The translations under genes and the position numbers were made by a program. The notes beneath the pieces were generated by a model. The model had not been told where the DNA came from and made no database searches. It saw only the letters and a list, made by a program, of their open reading frames with translations. A DNA stretch of 64,000 bases. Origin: an uncultured Neokomagataea sp. GTDB taxonomy: Bacteria; Pseudomonadota; Alphaproteobacteria; Acetobacterales; Acetobacteraceae. Shown piece after piece: positions 29,002 to 38,151 of the stretch (position 1 is the stretch's first letter; every line of letters begins with the position of its first letter). Location: contig NZ_CAMKWA010000002.1 of assembly GCF_946476835.1 (NCBI RefSeq), positions 186,001-250,000 on the forward strand. The letters are read 5' to 3'.

Positions 29002-29032
29002 AAAAAAAAGCGACCTATTCAGGCCGCTTTTG
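29002..29032 (-). terminator. rho-independent terminator of the Bax-inhibitor-1 gene
   Basis: AGCGACC-TATTCA-GGCCGCT pairs over 7 bases (one G-U in the leftward RNA) and is followed by eight T leftward. Confidence 0.78.
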
Positions 29033-29061
29033 ATAGAAATCAATTATTCGTGAAATTTTTA

Positions 29062-29832
29062 TTAGTCGTTATTTCCTGAACGAACTCCAAAGAACTGAAG
29101 CATATACTGGAATAGATTAATAAAATTCAGATACATAGACAGAGCATCATAAATGCTGAGCCGCGCAACGGTCTCCGCATCATAATTAAAAGCCATGTTT
29201 TGATAACTAACCTTAATACGCTGCGTGTCATAAGCGGCCAATAACGTGAATACGCCAACCCCCACAACAGACGACAACATGCTAACAGCCGAACTATGCA
29301 AGAAAATATTCACTAAAGACGCCACTAGCAGGCCAATCAGCCCCATCAGCAAAAACGACCCCAGACGCGCCAAGCTTGTACGCGTGGTGTAACCCCACAA
29401 CGCCATCGCAGCGAACATGGTTGCGCTAATGAAAAAGGCCCGTGCAACCGAAACGCCAGTATAGCTCAACAAAATATTCGCGAGACTCGCACCCATTGTT
29501 GCACTGAACACAAGAAAAAGCGCCTGCACTGCCGGTCGGGACAGACGATTAATCCCAAATGACAACACAAACACAAAAACCATCGGCGCAAAAATGGCGA
29601 GATCACCGAGCAATGTTGGGCGTTGCACCACCATTCCATTGGGTAGAACAACACCATGGAAAAACAATGCATGCAGCGCCGTCTCTGCAACGGCATACGC
29701 AACAGCACCCGTTATAACGAGGCCGAGAGCCATCCAGTTAAACACGCGGCACATATACGCACGCAGACCATCATCAAGATTGCCGACCCCGGCTTGAACG
29801 CCAGCTCTGCCGAAATTGGTATTAAACGCCAT
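29062..29832 (-). CDS. Bax inhibitor-1/YccA family membrane protein
   Basis: A 256-residue protein with seven hydrophobic helices, the TMBIM/BI-1 layout. It begins with LRAYMCRVFNWMALGLVITGAVAYAVA, a typical first-helix region, and ends with the conserved DALSMYLNFINLFQYMLQFFG. Bacterial family members such as YetJ conduct calcium in a pH-dependent way; YccA restrains FtsH. The start has AAGG 4 bases upstream. It is divergent from thpR and has its own terminator. Confidence 0.92.
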   Translation of the reverse strand: MAFNTNFGRAGVQAGVGNLDDGLRAYMCRVFNWMALGLVITGAVAYAVAETALHALFFHGVVLPNGMVVQRPTLLGDLAIFAPMVFVFVLSFGINRLSRPAVQALFLVFSATMGASLANILLSYTGVSVARAFFISATMFAAMALWGYTTRTSLARLGSFLLMGLIGLLVASLVNIFLHSSAVSMLSSVVGVGVFTLLAAYDTQRIKVSYQNMAFNYDAETVARLSIYDALSMYLNFINLFQYMLQFFGVRSGNND

Positions 29833-29998
29833 GACACCTTATTTTCCAGTTGGGCCCTATCGTAACACAAGGGCGCTTGACGAACCCTGCTGGCTCGCCG
29901 GTACACTCTATGAATGTGGGGTTTTTCTGATCATCGTCAAGAAATCCTGCATCCATAAACCGTCTTTTTGCGGTTATAGCCTTTCAGGGAGCGCCACT

Positions 29999-30565
29999 GT
30001 GAGACTTTTCGTCGCCCTCGACCTTTCCGACGCCCTGCGTGAGGAACTCGCCCTCCTCCGTGGATCACTCCCCAATGTTCAGTGGATTCCCAAAGATAAT
30101 TACCACCTCACCTTACGCTTCATTGGAGAAGTCTCTGCCCGCGCAGATCAAGACGATATAGACCTCGCCCTCTCCCGCTTATCATGGGAGCCATTTGACC
30201 TTTCCCTTCTTGGTGCTGGACTGCGCGAAAATACAACCAACGATACGCTCACAATTCATGTTGAACGCAGCGAGGCACTGACCAACCTTCAAGCCAACAT
30301 TGAAAAGCACCTTCGCCGCGCAGGATGCACAACCCTACGTAAACGCTTTCACCCCGAGATTGCCCTTGGTCACCTCAGCTCTTCACGCCGCGAAGAAGCA
30401 GCCCGCTGGGTCCAAGCGCATAACCTCTTCCGCAGCGCCCCCATGAATGTGCAGCACGTCACACTCTTTGAGAGCCTCAAAGGCTTTGGACAGCACACCT
30501 ACGTTCCACAAGCCGAATATGCTTGGTGCCCGGATATGCCACTCGTCCCAGAATACGAGGACTAA
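29999..30565 (+). CDS. thpR: ThpR-like 2H phosphoesterase (RNA 2',3'-cyclic phosphodiesterase family)
   Basis: A 188-residue protein of the 2H family, formerly called 2'-5' RNA ligase. The first catalytic motif, HLTL, is intact at 36-39 (YHLTLRFIGE). The second, expected as PHITL, reads PEIAL at 119-123, so both the histidine and threonine are replaced. The overall fold signatures (ALDLSDALREEL, VQHVTLFES) stay. The track begins at 29816, overlapping the divergent gene; GTG at 29999 with AGGGAG 7 bases before it is far better. It may retain RNA binding without normal catalysis. Confidence 0.85.
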   Translation: MRLFVALDLSDALREELALLRGSLPNVQWIPKDNYHLTLRFIGEVSARADQDDIDLALSRLSWEPFDLSLLGAGLRENTTNDTLTIHVERSEALTNLQANIEKHLRRAGCTTLRKRFHPEIALGHLSSSRREEAARWVQAHNLFRSAPMNVQHVTLFESLKGFGQHTYVPQAEYAWCPDMPLVPEYED

Positions 30566-30584
30566 AACACCTAAACGTCAGGCG

Positions 30585-31283
30585 TTAATGCAGCGCCTGA
30601 CGCACCGCTGCGGTGACAAATCCTGAAACCCCAGACGCTAAAATCTGCACACCAATCGCCAGCAAGATCAAAGCCGCCAAACGGCTCACAATACGCGCAC
30701 CTGTCACACCTAAGAACGACACAACGCGCTCAGCATAAGAATACAAAACTGCAATCAATAGCGCCATTGCCGTTGCCGCCACAGAAATACCAATGAGATA
30801 ATGCATCTCAGGCATGGCATCCGGCCGCGATGTACTCAGCGCAATCGCAACGGAAATACTCCCCGGCCCCACCGTAAAAGGCATCGCCAATGGGAAAAAA
30901 GCGTGTTCCTGCAAATCCAACGCTGACGCCGTCCGTCCGCCTTGCAAGGCCTGGCGTTCTTTGCGTTCTTCATTCACTTTAGGCTGCTGCAACATCACCC
31001 ACGCACGCGCTACAACGACCAAACCGCCCGTTACACGTAGAGCATCCATGCTGATACCAAAAAAGTGGAGGATCCAGCGCCCTCCCCATAATGATACCAA
31101 CAAAATAATAAGCGAGTTGAGGGCAACCGAGCGGGCTAAAACCAGCACATCCCGCCGCTCTCGGCCTTCTGTCGCCTGCGCGAAGATCATAGACGCCCCA
31201 AAAGGGTTAATGATCGAAAACAACGCAGGAAATGCAATGAGCCAAGCTGTTACGGCATCTGCAAAACTAGAAGACAAAGTCAC
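30585..31283 (-). CDS. MarC family (UPF0056) membrane protein
   Basis: A 232-residue six-helix protein with the family signature FSIINPFGASMIF near the N-terminus and PLAMPFTVGPGSISVAIAL in the middle. MarC proteins have no established function; an early link with multiple antibiotic resistance was not upheld. The start is a GTG that overlaps the MprF-like TGA (GTGA), so it is translationally coupled to the flippase gene. Confidence 0.92.
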   Translation of the reverse strand: MTLSSSFADAVTAWLIAFPALFSIINPFGASMIFAQATEGRERRDVLVLARSVALNSLIILLVSLWGGRWILHFFGISMDALRVTGGLVVVARAWVMLQQPKVNEERKERQALQGGRTASALDLQEHAFFPLAMPFTVGPGSISVAIALSTSRPDAMPEMHYLIGISVAATAMALLIAVLYSYAERVVSFLGVTGARIVSRLAALILLAIGVQILASGVSGFVTAAVRQALH

Positions 31284-33388
31284 GATTGAACCGCGCGCGC
31301 AAAATCATCCGACCGAGCGGCTCGACGGCGTGCCAAACGCTCTTCTCCCATAAGAAAAGCTTTAACACGGCGGTAGTCCTCAGTAAGGCAACATATAGCA
31401 CCGCGTTCACCCGCGGGGCAAACCGTCAAACCCAAATCATTATAAACAGCCATCAAAGACGGACCGACCTGCACAAAGGCCAAGTGCTTGCCTTCTTGCA
31501 GCGCAAAATCCCGCAAGCGCCAGATGGCGGCAATCGCATTCCGCTCTGCACCAGCAGGGTCCCCCAAACCAATAATAAATTGACCTGCGCGCAAGAAAGG
31601 AATGGCTGCTTTCCCCGCTTCATCCAATAATAAACCATTAGGACGACGCGGCGTGAACTCCTGCAAGGCACGTGGCAAATTCCGATAAAGAGCCTCGTTA
31701 TCTTGCGTCCAGTCTTCGAAACGTATCCGCGCACGGCGCATCCCAACCCGCAGTGCCACCAAGCCGCACACCGCAGACAGTGCCAGAAACCAACGCCCAA
31801 CAGCCGTATGGGCGTCATAAATCATGGCACGCCACCAGATTGGCCCCAAATGACGCTCCATCGCCACCCATGCGACCCCCACAAGACCCAACACCCACAA
31901 TGTGACCGGCGCGAGCATAAAAGGCGTCAATGGCGCAGAGAGCAAATGAGCTCGTCGGTAATAACAATTTCGGAACGGCAGCAGCAGAACCAACGCCATA
32001 ATTGGCCCCAGCACAGCCAATACAGGCGCACCACGTAGCAGCAACAGCACAATAGAGGCCAACAAAACGCCTGTGGACACTTTCCACGCCAAGGCCACAC
32101 GTTGCTGCAGCCCCAAAGCCAACCCTACAAGTGCAACACCCATCACCGTTAACGACAGGCCCGACAATTGGACGATAGCCGCCCAAAACACCCCGTGCAA
32201 CGGCGGCAGCCGCGCCCATAAGGTATAAACAACCAACACGACACCAATGGTCGCTTGCACCCCAGAAGCAACCGCTACCGAGAAATCGGCCTCAGATTCC
32301 AAGAGCACCTGACTAGGCCGCATCCGTTGGCGAATTTGCCCTGCTGAAACAAGCGCTTGCTCACCCCGCAAGAACAACTCATGCCCGGCAAACATCAAAC
32401 CTGCCATCACGAGCGGAATGATGTAGTAAAATAATCGGAACACCAAAATGGCGCCCATAATCTCTGCAACGGGCAAATAAGGCCGCAGCGCAAAAATCAT
32501 CGCACCATCAAAAACGCCCAAACCACCCGGTACATTCGCCATCAGCCCCGCTGTGTACGAGGCGATATAAATGGCCAAAAATGTCCCAAAGCCAAAATGA
32601 GCTTGCGGCGGAAGATGTGGCAAAACCGCATACGCTATCAGCGCAGTCGCGGCCATATCCGCAGCACTCACAACAATCTGAGAAAAGGCAATGCGCGTAC
32701 GCGGCACTTCAATCACATGTCCGCGGATAGTCACGGCCCGGCCCAAACGGGACAACACCAAATACACGCCCAAAACCAACCAGCACCCCACACCAATAGC
32801 CTGCAAAACAGGCGTAGGCATATGAATAAAGGAGGGCACAGCATGCGGCTCAAGTAAGAAAATTGAGCCAATCAGCGCGCATGTACCAAGCAAATACGTC
32901 GCTGAACAAAAACCTATAATCTGTGCAATCTGTCCCGGCGCGACACCCCAACTCCGATAAAGCCGAAAGCGCACAGCCGCCCCAGAAATCGCGGCACAAC
33001 CTAAATTATGGGACAGAACATAAGAACAAAAGGCAGCAAAAGCTGACCGCCGATAAGACACATCAGCCCGCACATGCACGCAGGCCAAATAATCGTAAAA
33101 TGATAAAACAAAATACGACAGAAACGTCGCAGCGGCCCCTGCCACAAGGGCATGGTGCGGTATTCCCGCAAGGCTATGGCCAATATCCTTCAGCGATAAG
33201 TGCTTTAACTCACGCCAAATGACCGTCACGGCCGCGATAAGCAGCACCACACCAACCAATGCCGGAGCCCGCGCCAAAAGGCGCCGCCACCGAGGGGGAG
33301 CAACACATTCCTCCCCCTCACACGCCAAGTCCGGTTCCTCTGGTGCTGCCGGCGTCACCGACCACTCCTCGTCAGCGGACTTGCTCAT
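31280..33388 (-). CDS. MprF-like flippase with truncated synthetase domain
   Basis: A 702-residue relative of MprF/LpiA, the bifunctional enzyme that makes lysyl-phosphatidylglycerol and moves it across the membrane. The N-terminal flippase is complete, with hallmark stretches such as SHNLGCAAISGAAVRFRLY and ANVPGGLGVFDG, followed by further helices to about residue 560. The cytoplasmic synthetase then begins normally (NGLLLDEAGKAAIPF, FIIGLGDPAG, LAFVQVGPSLMAVYNDLGL) but stops about 135 residues in, after KAFLMGEERL. The second GNAT half that contains the catalytic site is missing and is not found in another frame downstream, where marC starts. It sits 6 bases from lysyl-tRNA synthetase, the source of its presumed substrate. 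Confidence 0.88.
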   Translation of the reverse strand: MSKSADEEWSVTPAAPEEPDLACEGEECVAPPRWRRLLARAPALVGVVLLIAAVTVIWRELKHLSLKDIGHSLAGIPHHALVAGAAATFLSYFVLSFYDYLACVHVRADVSYRRSAFAAFCSYVLSHNLGCAAISGAAVRFRLYRSWGVAPGQIAQIIGFCSATYLLGTCALIGSIFLLEPHAVPSFIHMPTPVLQAIGVGCWLVLGVYLVLSRLGRAVTIRGHVIEVPRTRIAFSQIVVSAADMAATALIAYAVLPHLPPQAHFGFGTFLAIYIASYTAGLMANVPGGLGVFDGAMIFALRPYLPVAEIMGAILVFRLFYYIIPLVMAGLMFAGHELFLRGEQALVSAGQIRQRMRPSQVLLESEADFSVAVASGVQATIGVVLVVYTLWARLPPLHGVFWAAIVQLSGLSLTVMGVALVGLALGLQQRVALAWKVSTGVLLASIVLLLLRGAPVLAVLGPIMALVLLLPFRNCYYRRAHLLSAPLTPFMLAPVTLWVLGLVGVAWVAMERHLGPIWWRAMIYDAHTAVGRWFLALSAVCGLVALRVGMRRARIRFEDWTQDNEALYRNLPRALQEFTPRRPNGLLLDEAGKAAIPFLRAGQFIIGLGDPAGAERNAIAAIWRLRDFALQEGKHLAFVQVGPSLMAVYNDLGLTVCPAGERGAICCLTEDYRRVKAFLMGEERLARRRAARSDDFARAVQS

Positions 33389-33393
33389 AGGCC

Positions 33394-35013
33394 TTAACCC
33401 TGCTCACCCTCGCTGGACGGACGCGCCAGCGCAGTACGGATCAACTCAACCGTTTCTTTTAAGCCGAACAAAGAGGCGAAAATACCAAAACGTGGCCCTT
33501 CGCTCTGGCCCAAAAGCACCTCGTAAAGGCAGCCAAACCACGACCGCAACTCAGATTTTTCGAAGTAGCGCTTACCCACTTCAAAGACGACATCTTGCAC
33601 GGCTACTGGCAGAGTAGAAACGTCCAGCTTGTCCAGTTCTACGGCCAAGTCTTCAAGGCCACGACGCTCACGGTCCGTCGGTTCACGATACGTCTTATTC
33701 GGTGACACTTGTTCAGTGAAATACGTTAACGCACAGCCAACCAACCGATCCACATAAGGATGTGTCTCAGGCGACAAGGTCGGATCATAACGGCGCAGGA
33801 ACTTCCACAACGTCTCCGTATCACGCGCATTCGCCACATTCGCGAGGTTCAACAGCGCCGTGTAGGAGACGGGGCTAGTATCTTCCGGGCGAATAGTCCC
33901 ACCATGAATGGACCAAACCGGGTTCGCCTTGAGGTCATCGCCCTCTTGCTGCCCTGCCTTACCCACTAAGGTCAGATAATCATCTGTCGCACGCGGAATC
34001 ACATCAAAGAACAGACGCTTCGCACGGGTCGGCTGTTGGAACATATACTGTGCCAAGCTTTCCGGCGTACCGTAACGCAGCCACTCCTCAACGGACAAAC
34101 CATTGCCCTTAGACTTACTAATCTTCTGCCCTTGCGCATCCAAGAACAGTTCATAAGTCAAACCCGCTGGCGGCTCTTTACCCAAAATACGGCAAATTTT
34201 GGAGGACAGACGCACACTGTCGATCAAATCCTTACCAGACATTTCGTAATCAACGCCCAGCGCATACCAGCGCATAGCCCAGTCCGCTTTCCACTGCATC
34301 TTGGCCTGACCACCAAGCACAGAGGTCTCAAAACGCTTACCGTTTTCATCGTCCCACACCACAGTCCCCGCATCCGGGTCGACCTTAATGATGGGCACTT
34401 GCATGACCTGACCCGTTTCCGGGTGGATCGGTAAAACAGGAGAGTACGTCGCCCGGCGGTCTGGGCCTAGGGTTGGGATAATAGTTGCAACGACTTCATC
34501 ATGCACTTCCAGCATACGACGCAGCGCCGCATCGAAGGTGCCATTCGTGTAGTAATCTGTGGCAGACGCAAATTCGTATTGGAAACCAAAGCTGTCGAGG
34601 AACTGGCGCAAACGCGCATTATTATGCGCGGCAAAACTATCATACTCGCCAAATGGGTCCGGAATCCGCGTCAACGGCAAACCAAGATGCTTCGCCAACA
34701 TCTCTTGCTGCGGCACATTGGTTGGTACCTTACGCAAGGCATCCATATCATCCGAGAATGCCAAAAGACGCGTCGAACGACCTGTCAGCGCTTCATAGGC
34801 CTTACGCACCCACGTCGTACGGGCGACTTCGCCAAACGTACCAATATGCGGCAGACCAGAGGGGCCATAGCCCGTCTCCAGCAATGCAGGTTTATCCGCA
34901 TCACGTTTGCCAACATGCTCGGCAATCTTGCGGGCCTCCTCAAAAGGCCATGCTTTCGGGAGCGGCGCGGACGCAGCGGGGCGGGGGGTTGTAGAAGAGT
35001 TCTGCTTTTCCAT
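33394..35013 (-). CDS. lysS: lysyl-tRNA synthetase, class I
   Basis: Class I LysRS (539 residues), the form used by Alphaproteobacteria, archaea and spirochaetes in place of class II. The class I signatures are present: HIGTF (56-60) and KISKSKGNG (from 297). It charges tRNA(Lys) with lysine. The N-terminal 20 residues are a Pro/Ala/Ser-rich extension. Six bases separate its stop from the MprF-like start, so charging of tRNA and use of charged tRNA for lipid modification are encoded side by side. Confidence 0.96.
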   Translation of the reverse strand: MEKQNSSTTPRPAASAPLPKAWPFEEARKIAEHVGKRDADKPALLETGYGPSGLPHIGTFGEVARTTWVRKAYEALTGRSTRLLAFSDDMDALRKVPTNVPQQEMLAKHLGLPLTRIPDPFGEYDSFAAHNNARLRQFLDSFGFQYEFASATDYYTNGTFDAALRRMLEVHDEVVATIIPTLGPDRRATYSPVLPIHPETGQVMQVPIIKVDPDAGTVVWDDENGKRFETSVLGGQAKMQWKADWAMRWYALGVDYEMSGKDLIDSVRLSSKICRILGKEPPAGLTYELFLDAQGQKISKSKGNGLSVEEWLRYGTPESLAQYMFQQPTRAKRLFFDVIPRATDDYLTLVGKAGQQEGDDLKANPVWSIHGGTIRPEDTSPVSYTALLNLANVANARDTETLWKFLRRYDPTLSPETHPYVDRLVGCALTYFTEQVSPNKTYREPTDRERRGLEDLAVELDKLDVSTLPVAVQDVVFEVGKRYFEKSELRSWFGCLYEVLLGQSEGPRFGIFASLFGLKETVELIRTALARPSSEGEQG

Positions 35014-35191
35014 GATTACCCCAAAAGGTAGGCAGCCACGTTTCTCCGGTCAAGCAATACGCAGAGTAACACAGCATTTAGTTCCCTTTCTAAGGTATCA
35101 AAACGCGTCATTTTTCTCAAATCGTACCATTTTCACGATCCGTTCTGCTTTTCCCTCGCAGTGTTCTGCCCCTCAGGGTAAACTCCCAACA

Positions 35192-38134
35192 ATGTCCACG
35201 CCCGTCTCCCATACTCCCCCCGCTCATCTCTCACCGTTCGATGCCCCTGCCCTCATCGCACGGCGTGGCCATTCTTCATTGCTCACCCCAGATGGAGAAC
35301 TCCTCTCCCTCACCGTTACCGAGACGCGCGCCCACCTCCTCAGTCTCTCACCACCACTGCTCATCCACGGCCCTAGCGCCATGCGCGCCCTCGGCCTCCC
35401 CCCCCACGCACAGCCCGTCCCGTGGTTTGACCTGCTTGAATTATTTCTATTCGTGCACCCCGCACGCACCGTCGCCCCAACACCACGCGGCATGGCCCTA
35501 GCGTTAAAGATTGAGCCCCCCGCCACCATTGGGGCCGACTTCTTACCGCGCCTGTGCGAAATCTTACTCGACCAACTCCACGCAAAAGCCCAAACACAAG
35601 AAGGCCACACATTACGCGCCCTCCTTGCCCCCCTCACACGCTCAGGCTGGGTCTGGAGCCATGAAGTCAGCCATGTTCTGGGCGCCGCCAATCATGCTTC
35701 CGGCAACCCTCATGACGCGATTCGTATTTGGCGCCGCCTCCCCAAATGGGAAGATGAAGCCCAACGCCCTCCACCAAGCGCACACCCTGTTGATCCTCTC
35801 GCCGCGCGTGAACGCCTCCGCGATATCTTAGGCACTCACGCCGAAATCCGGCCCGGACAAGCCGATTTTTCCTCCGTTGCCACCGCCGCCTTTGAACCCC
35901 GTGAGGCTGTTGGCACACCTAATGTCGTACTTGCTGAAGCAGGAACAGGCACCGGAAAAACCCTCGGCTATATTGCCCCTGCCAGCCTCTGGGCCGAACG
36001 AAATGACGGCGCTGTCTGGCTCAGCACTTATACCCGGCACCTTCAAAAGCAGTTGGAAAAAGAACTCCACCGCCTCTACCCGGACAAAGCCACACGCCGA
36101 AACAAAGTCGTGGTGCGTAAAGGGCGCGAAAACTACCTCTGCCTACTGAATATGGAGGATATGCTCAACGCCACCACCGCACGTGCTGCCTCTTCCCCCG
36201 ATGGTGGTAAAAACCTTCTTCCCCTTGCCCTCATCGCCCGTTGGGCTGAAGCCAGCCAAGACGGAGACCTCATGGGCGGAGACCTACCCGGATGGTTCGG
36301 GGAAGTCTTCGGGCAAGGCATCCTGCACAGCATCGCAGACCGGCGCGGTGAGTGCATCCATGCCTCCTGCCCGCATTACCAAACCTGCTTTGTCGAGCAT
36401 GGCATTCGCCGCGCAAAACACGCAGACCTCGTTGTCGCCAATCACGCCCTTATCATGGCACAGGCCTCATGGAACGCCGCCACCCCCGAAGGCATCCCCG
36501 ATGAAGACAATACGCCATCACGTTATGTCTTCGACGAAGGGCATCACGTTCCAGATGCCGCTGATAGTGCGTTTTCAACCGTGCTTTGCGGCCTTGAAGC
36601 CGCCGAACTCCGCCGCTGGCTCCTCGGCGCTGAAGGCAGCCGCTCCCGCGCGCGGGGATTACTGCGCCGTATTGAAGATTTATTAGAACGCGTCCCCACC
36701 CTTGATGGCCCCGTGCACGCTGTTCTCGCGGCCGCACACGCCCTGCCCGCACCAGGCTGGAGCGAACGCCTCAACCCTTCCAGCGCAAACGAGCCTGCCG
36801 CTGATCCCGAACAAGATGATCTTCTCAGCGGCATCCTACCCGCCACCCCGCATGAGAATAATCCATCTGAAGCGTTCCTCCGCGCCCTCAACGCACAACT
36901 CCGCAACCGCCGCCAAACACAAGAACGCGTCAATACCCCTTACCCGCCCTCAGAATGTGACCTGTTCCCCGCAGAACCCGGCATTCTCGACACCGCTCAA
37001 ACCCTCTCCGCCGCGCTACACACCCTCAAACGCCCACTCCAACATCTCAGCAATCAACTCGCCGCCCAACTCGATGATGACCCTGAAATGGATTCCGGCA
37101 CGCGCCAACGCATTGAAGCGATGATCCGCAGCCTCTACCGCCGCGCCACACTGCGCGTCAGCGGATGGATCGGCATGCTCGATGCCGTCTGCCACCCACC
37201 AGAACCCAACACACACGCCCCCCAATATGTGGACTTCATCCGCACCGAACCCTTGCCGCGCAACCGCTCCGGCGGCGGCACACATGATGTCGGGCTACAC
37301 AGGCATTGGTTAGACCCGACCATTCCTTTTGCCTCAGCCATACAAACAGCCGCACACGGTCTGCTCCTCACCTCCGCAACACTCCGCGATCAAAGCGGCA
37401 CGGCCTTTGATCAAAACGGCACACGTGACTGGCAAGCAGCAGAGCTGCGCCTTGGGGCCACGCATTTCATCAAGCCCCCCATTCGTGCCTCCGTGCTCAG
37501 CCCGTTTGATTACGCGAACCAAACCCGCGCCTATGTCGTGACAGATGTCTCAACCGAACCCGCATCTCTCGCATGGGCTTTCCAAGCCCTGTTCGAAGCC
37601 TCAGGCGGCGGCGCGCTTGGTCTTTTCACCGCGATTAAACGCCTGCGTGATGTCCACCAGCGCATTCATGAACGCCTCGAAGAGCAAGGAATCCCACTCT
37701 ACGCACAACATGTAGATGCGATGGATAACGCCACATTGGTGGATATTTTCCGCACGGAAATCCATTCCTGCCTGCTCGGTACCGATGCCATGCGCGATGG
37801 TGTGGATGTTCCCGGTGAAGCACTTCGCATGGTCGTATTCGAGAAAACCCCGTGGCCTCGCCCCGATATTCTCCACCGCGAACGCCGCCGTGTTTTGGCC
37901 GATGGCCACCCTAGTGATTACGATGACCGCCTCACCCGCATGAAACTCCGCCAAGCCTTCGGTCGCTTAATACGACATGGCACAGATCGCGGCGTCTTCG
38001 TGATCTTAGATCGACGCATGCCATCACGCCTTTTAACGGCTTTTCCCGCAGGTGTGACCGTGCATCGCCTGAGCCTTGCCGATACATTGACTGATATTCA
38101 GACATTTTTCAGCCCGTCGCCCAACGCTTCTTAA
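35192..38134 (+). CDS. DinG/XPD-type ATP-dependent DNA helicase
   Basis: An SF2 helicase of the iron-sulphur XPD/DinG group, 980 residues. Walker A is AGTGTGKT (250-257) and the DEGH box is at 448-451. Between them four cysteines (C317, C388, C393, C399; CIHASCPHYQTC) make the expected Fe-S cluster. The C-terminal motifs include TDAMRDGVDVPGEALRMVVFEK. An N-terminal domain of about 200 residues precedes the helicase core. The track starts far upstream inside lysS; ATG 35192 is the sensible start. It probably resolves unusual DNA structures in repair. The MscS gene follows after 18 bases. Confidence 0.92.
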   Translation: MSTPVSHTPPAHLSPFDAPALIARRGHSSLLTPDGELLSLTVTETRAHLLSLSPPLLIHGPSAMRALGLPPHAQPVPWFDLLELFLFVHPARTVAPTPRGMALALKIEPPATIGADFLPRLCEILLDQLHAKAQTQEGHTLRALLAPLTRSGWVWSHEVSHVLGAANHASGNPHDAIRIWRRLPKWEDEAQRPPPSAHPVDPLAARERLRDILGTHAEIRPGQADFSSVATAAFEPREAVGTPNVVLAEAGTGTGKTLGYIAPASLWAERNDGAVWLSTYTRHLQKQLEKELHRLYPDKATRRNKVVVRKGRENYLCLLNMEDMLNATTARAASSPDGGKNLLPLALIARWAEASQDGDLMGGDLPGWFGEVFGQGILHSIADRRGECIHASCPHYQTCFVEHGIRRAKHADLVVANHALIMAQASWNAATPEGIPDEDNTPSRYVFDEGHHVPDAADSAFSTVLCGLEAAELRRWLLGAEGSRSRARGLLRRIEDLLERVPTLDGPVHAVLAAAHALPAPGWSERLNPSSANEPAADPEQDDLLSGILPATPHENNPSEAFLRALNAQLRNRRQTQERVNTPYPPSECDLFPAEPGILDTAQTLSAALHTLKRPLQHLSNQLAAQLDDDPEMDSGTRQRIEAMIRSLYRRATLRVSGWIGMLDAVCHPPEPNTHAPQYVDFIRTEPLPRNRSGGGTHDVGLHRHWLDPTIPFASAIQTAAHGLLLTSATLRDQSGTAFDQNGTRDWQAAELRLGATHFIKPPIRASVLSPFDYANQTRAYVVTDVSTEPASLAWAFQALFEASGGGALGLFTAIKRLRDVHQRIHERLEEQGIPLYAQHVDAMDNATLVDIFRTEIHSCLLGTDAMRDGVDVPGEALRMVVFEKTPWPRPDILHRERRRVLADGHPSDYDDRLTRMKLRQAFGRLIRHGTDRGVFVILDRRMPSRLLTAFPAGVTVHRLSLADTLTDIQTFFSPSPNAS

Positions 38135-38151
38135 CGCAGGACACAACACCA

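Noticed and set aside
34907-35191. Upstream extension of the DinG-type helicase
   Set aside because: It overlaps the start of lysS and would add a non-conserved stretch; ATG 35192 gives a normal N-terminus.
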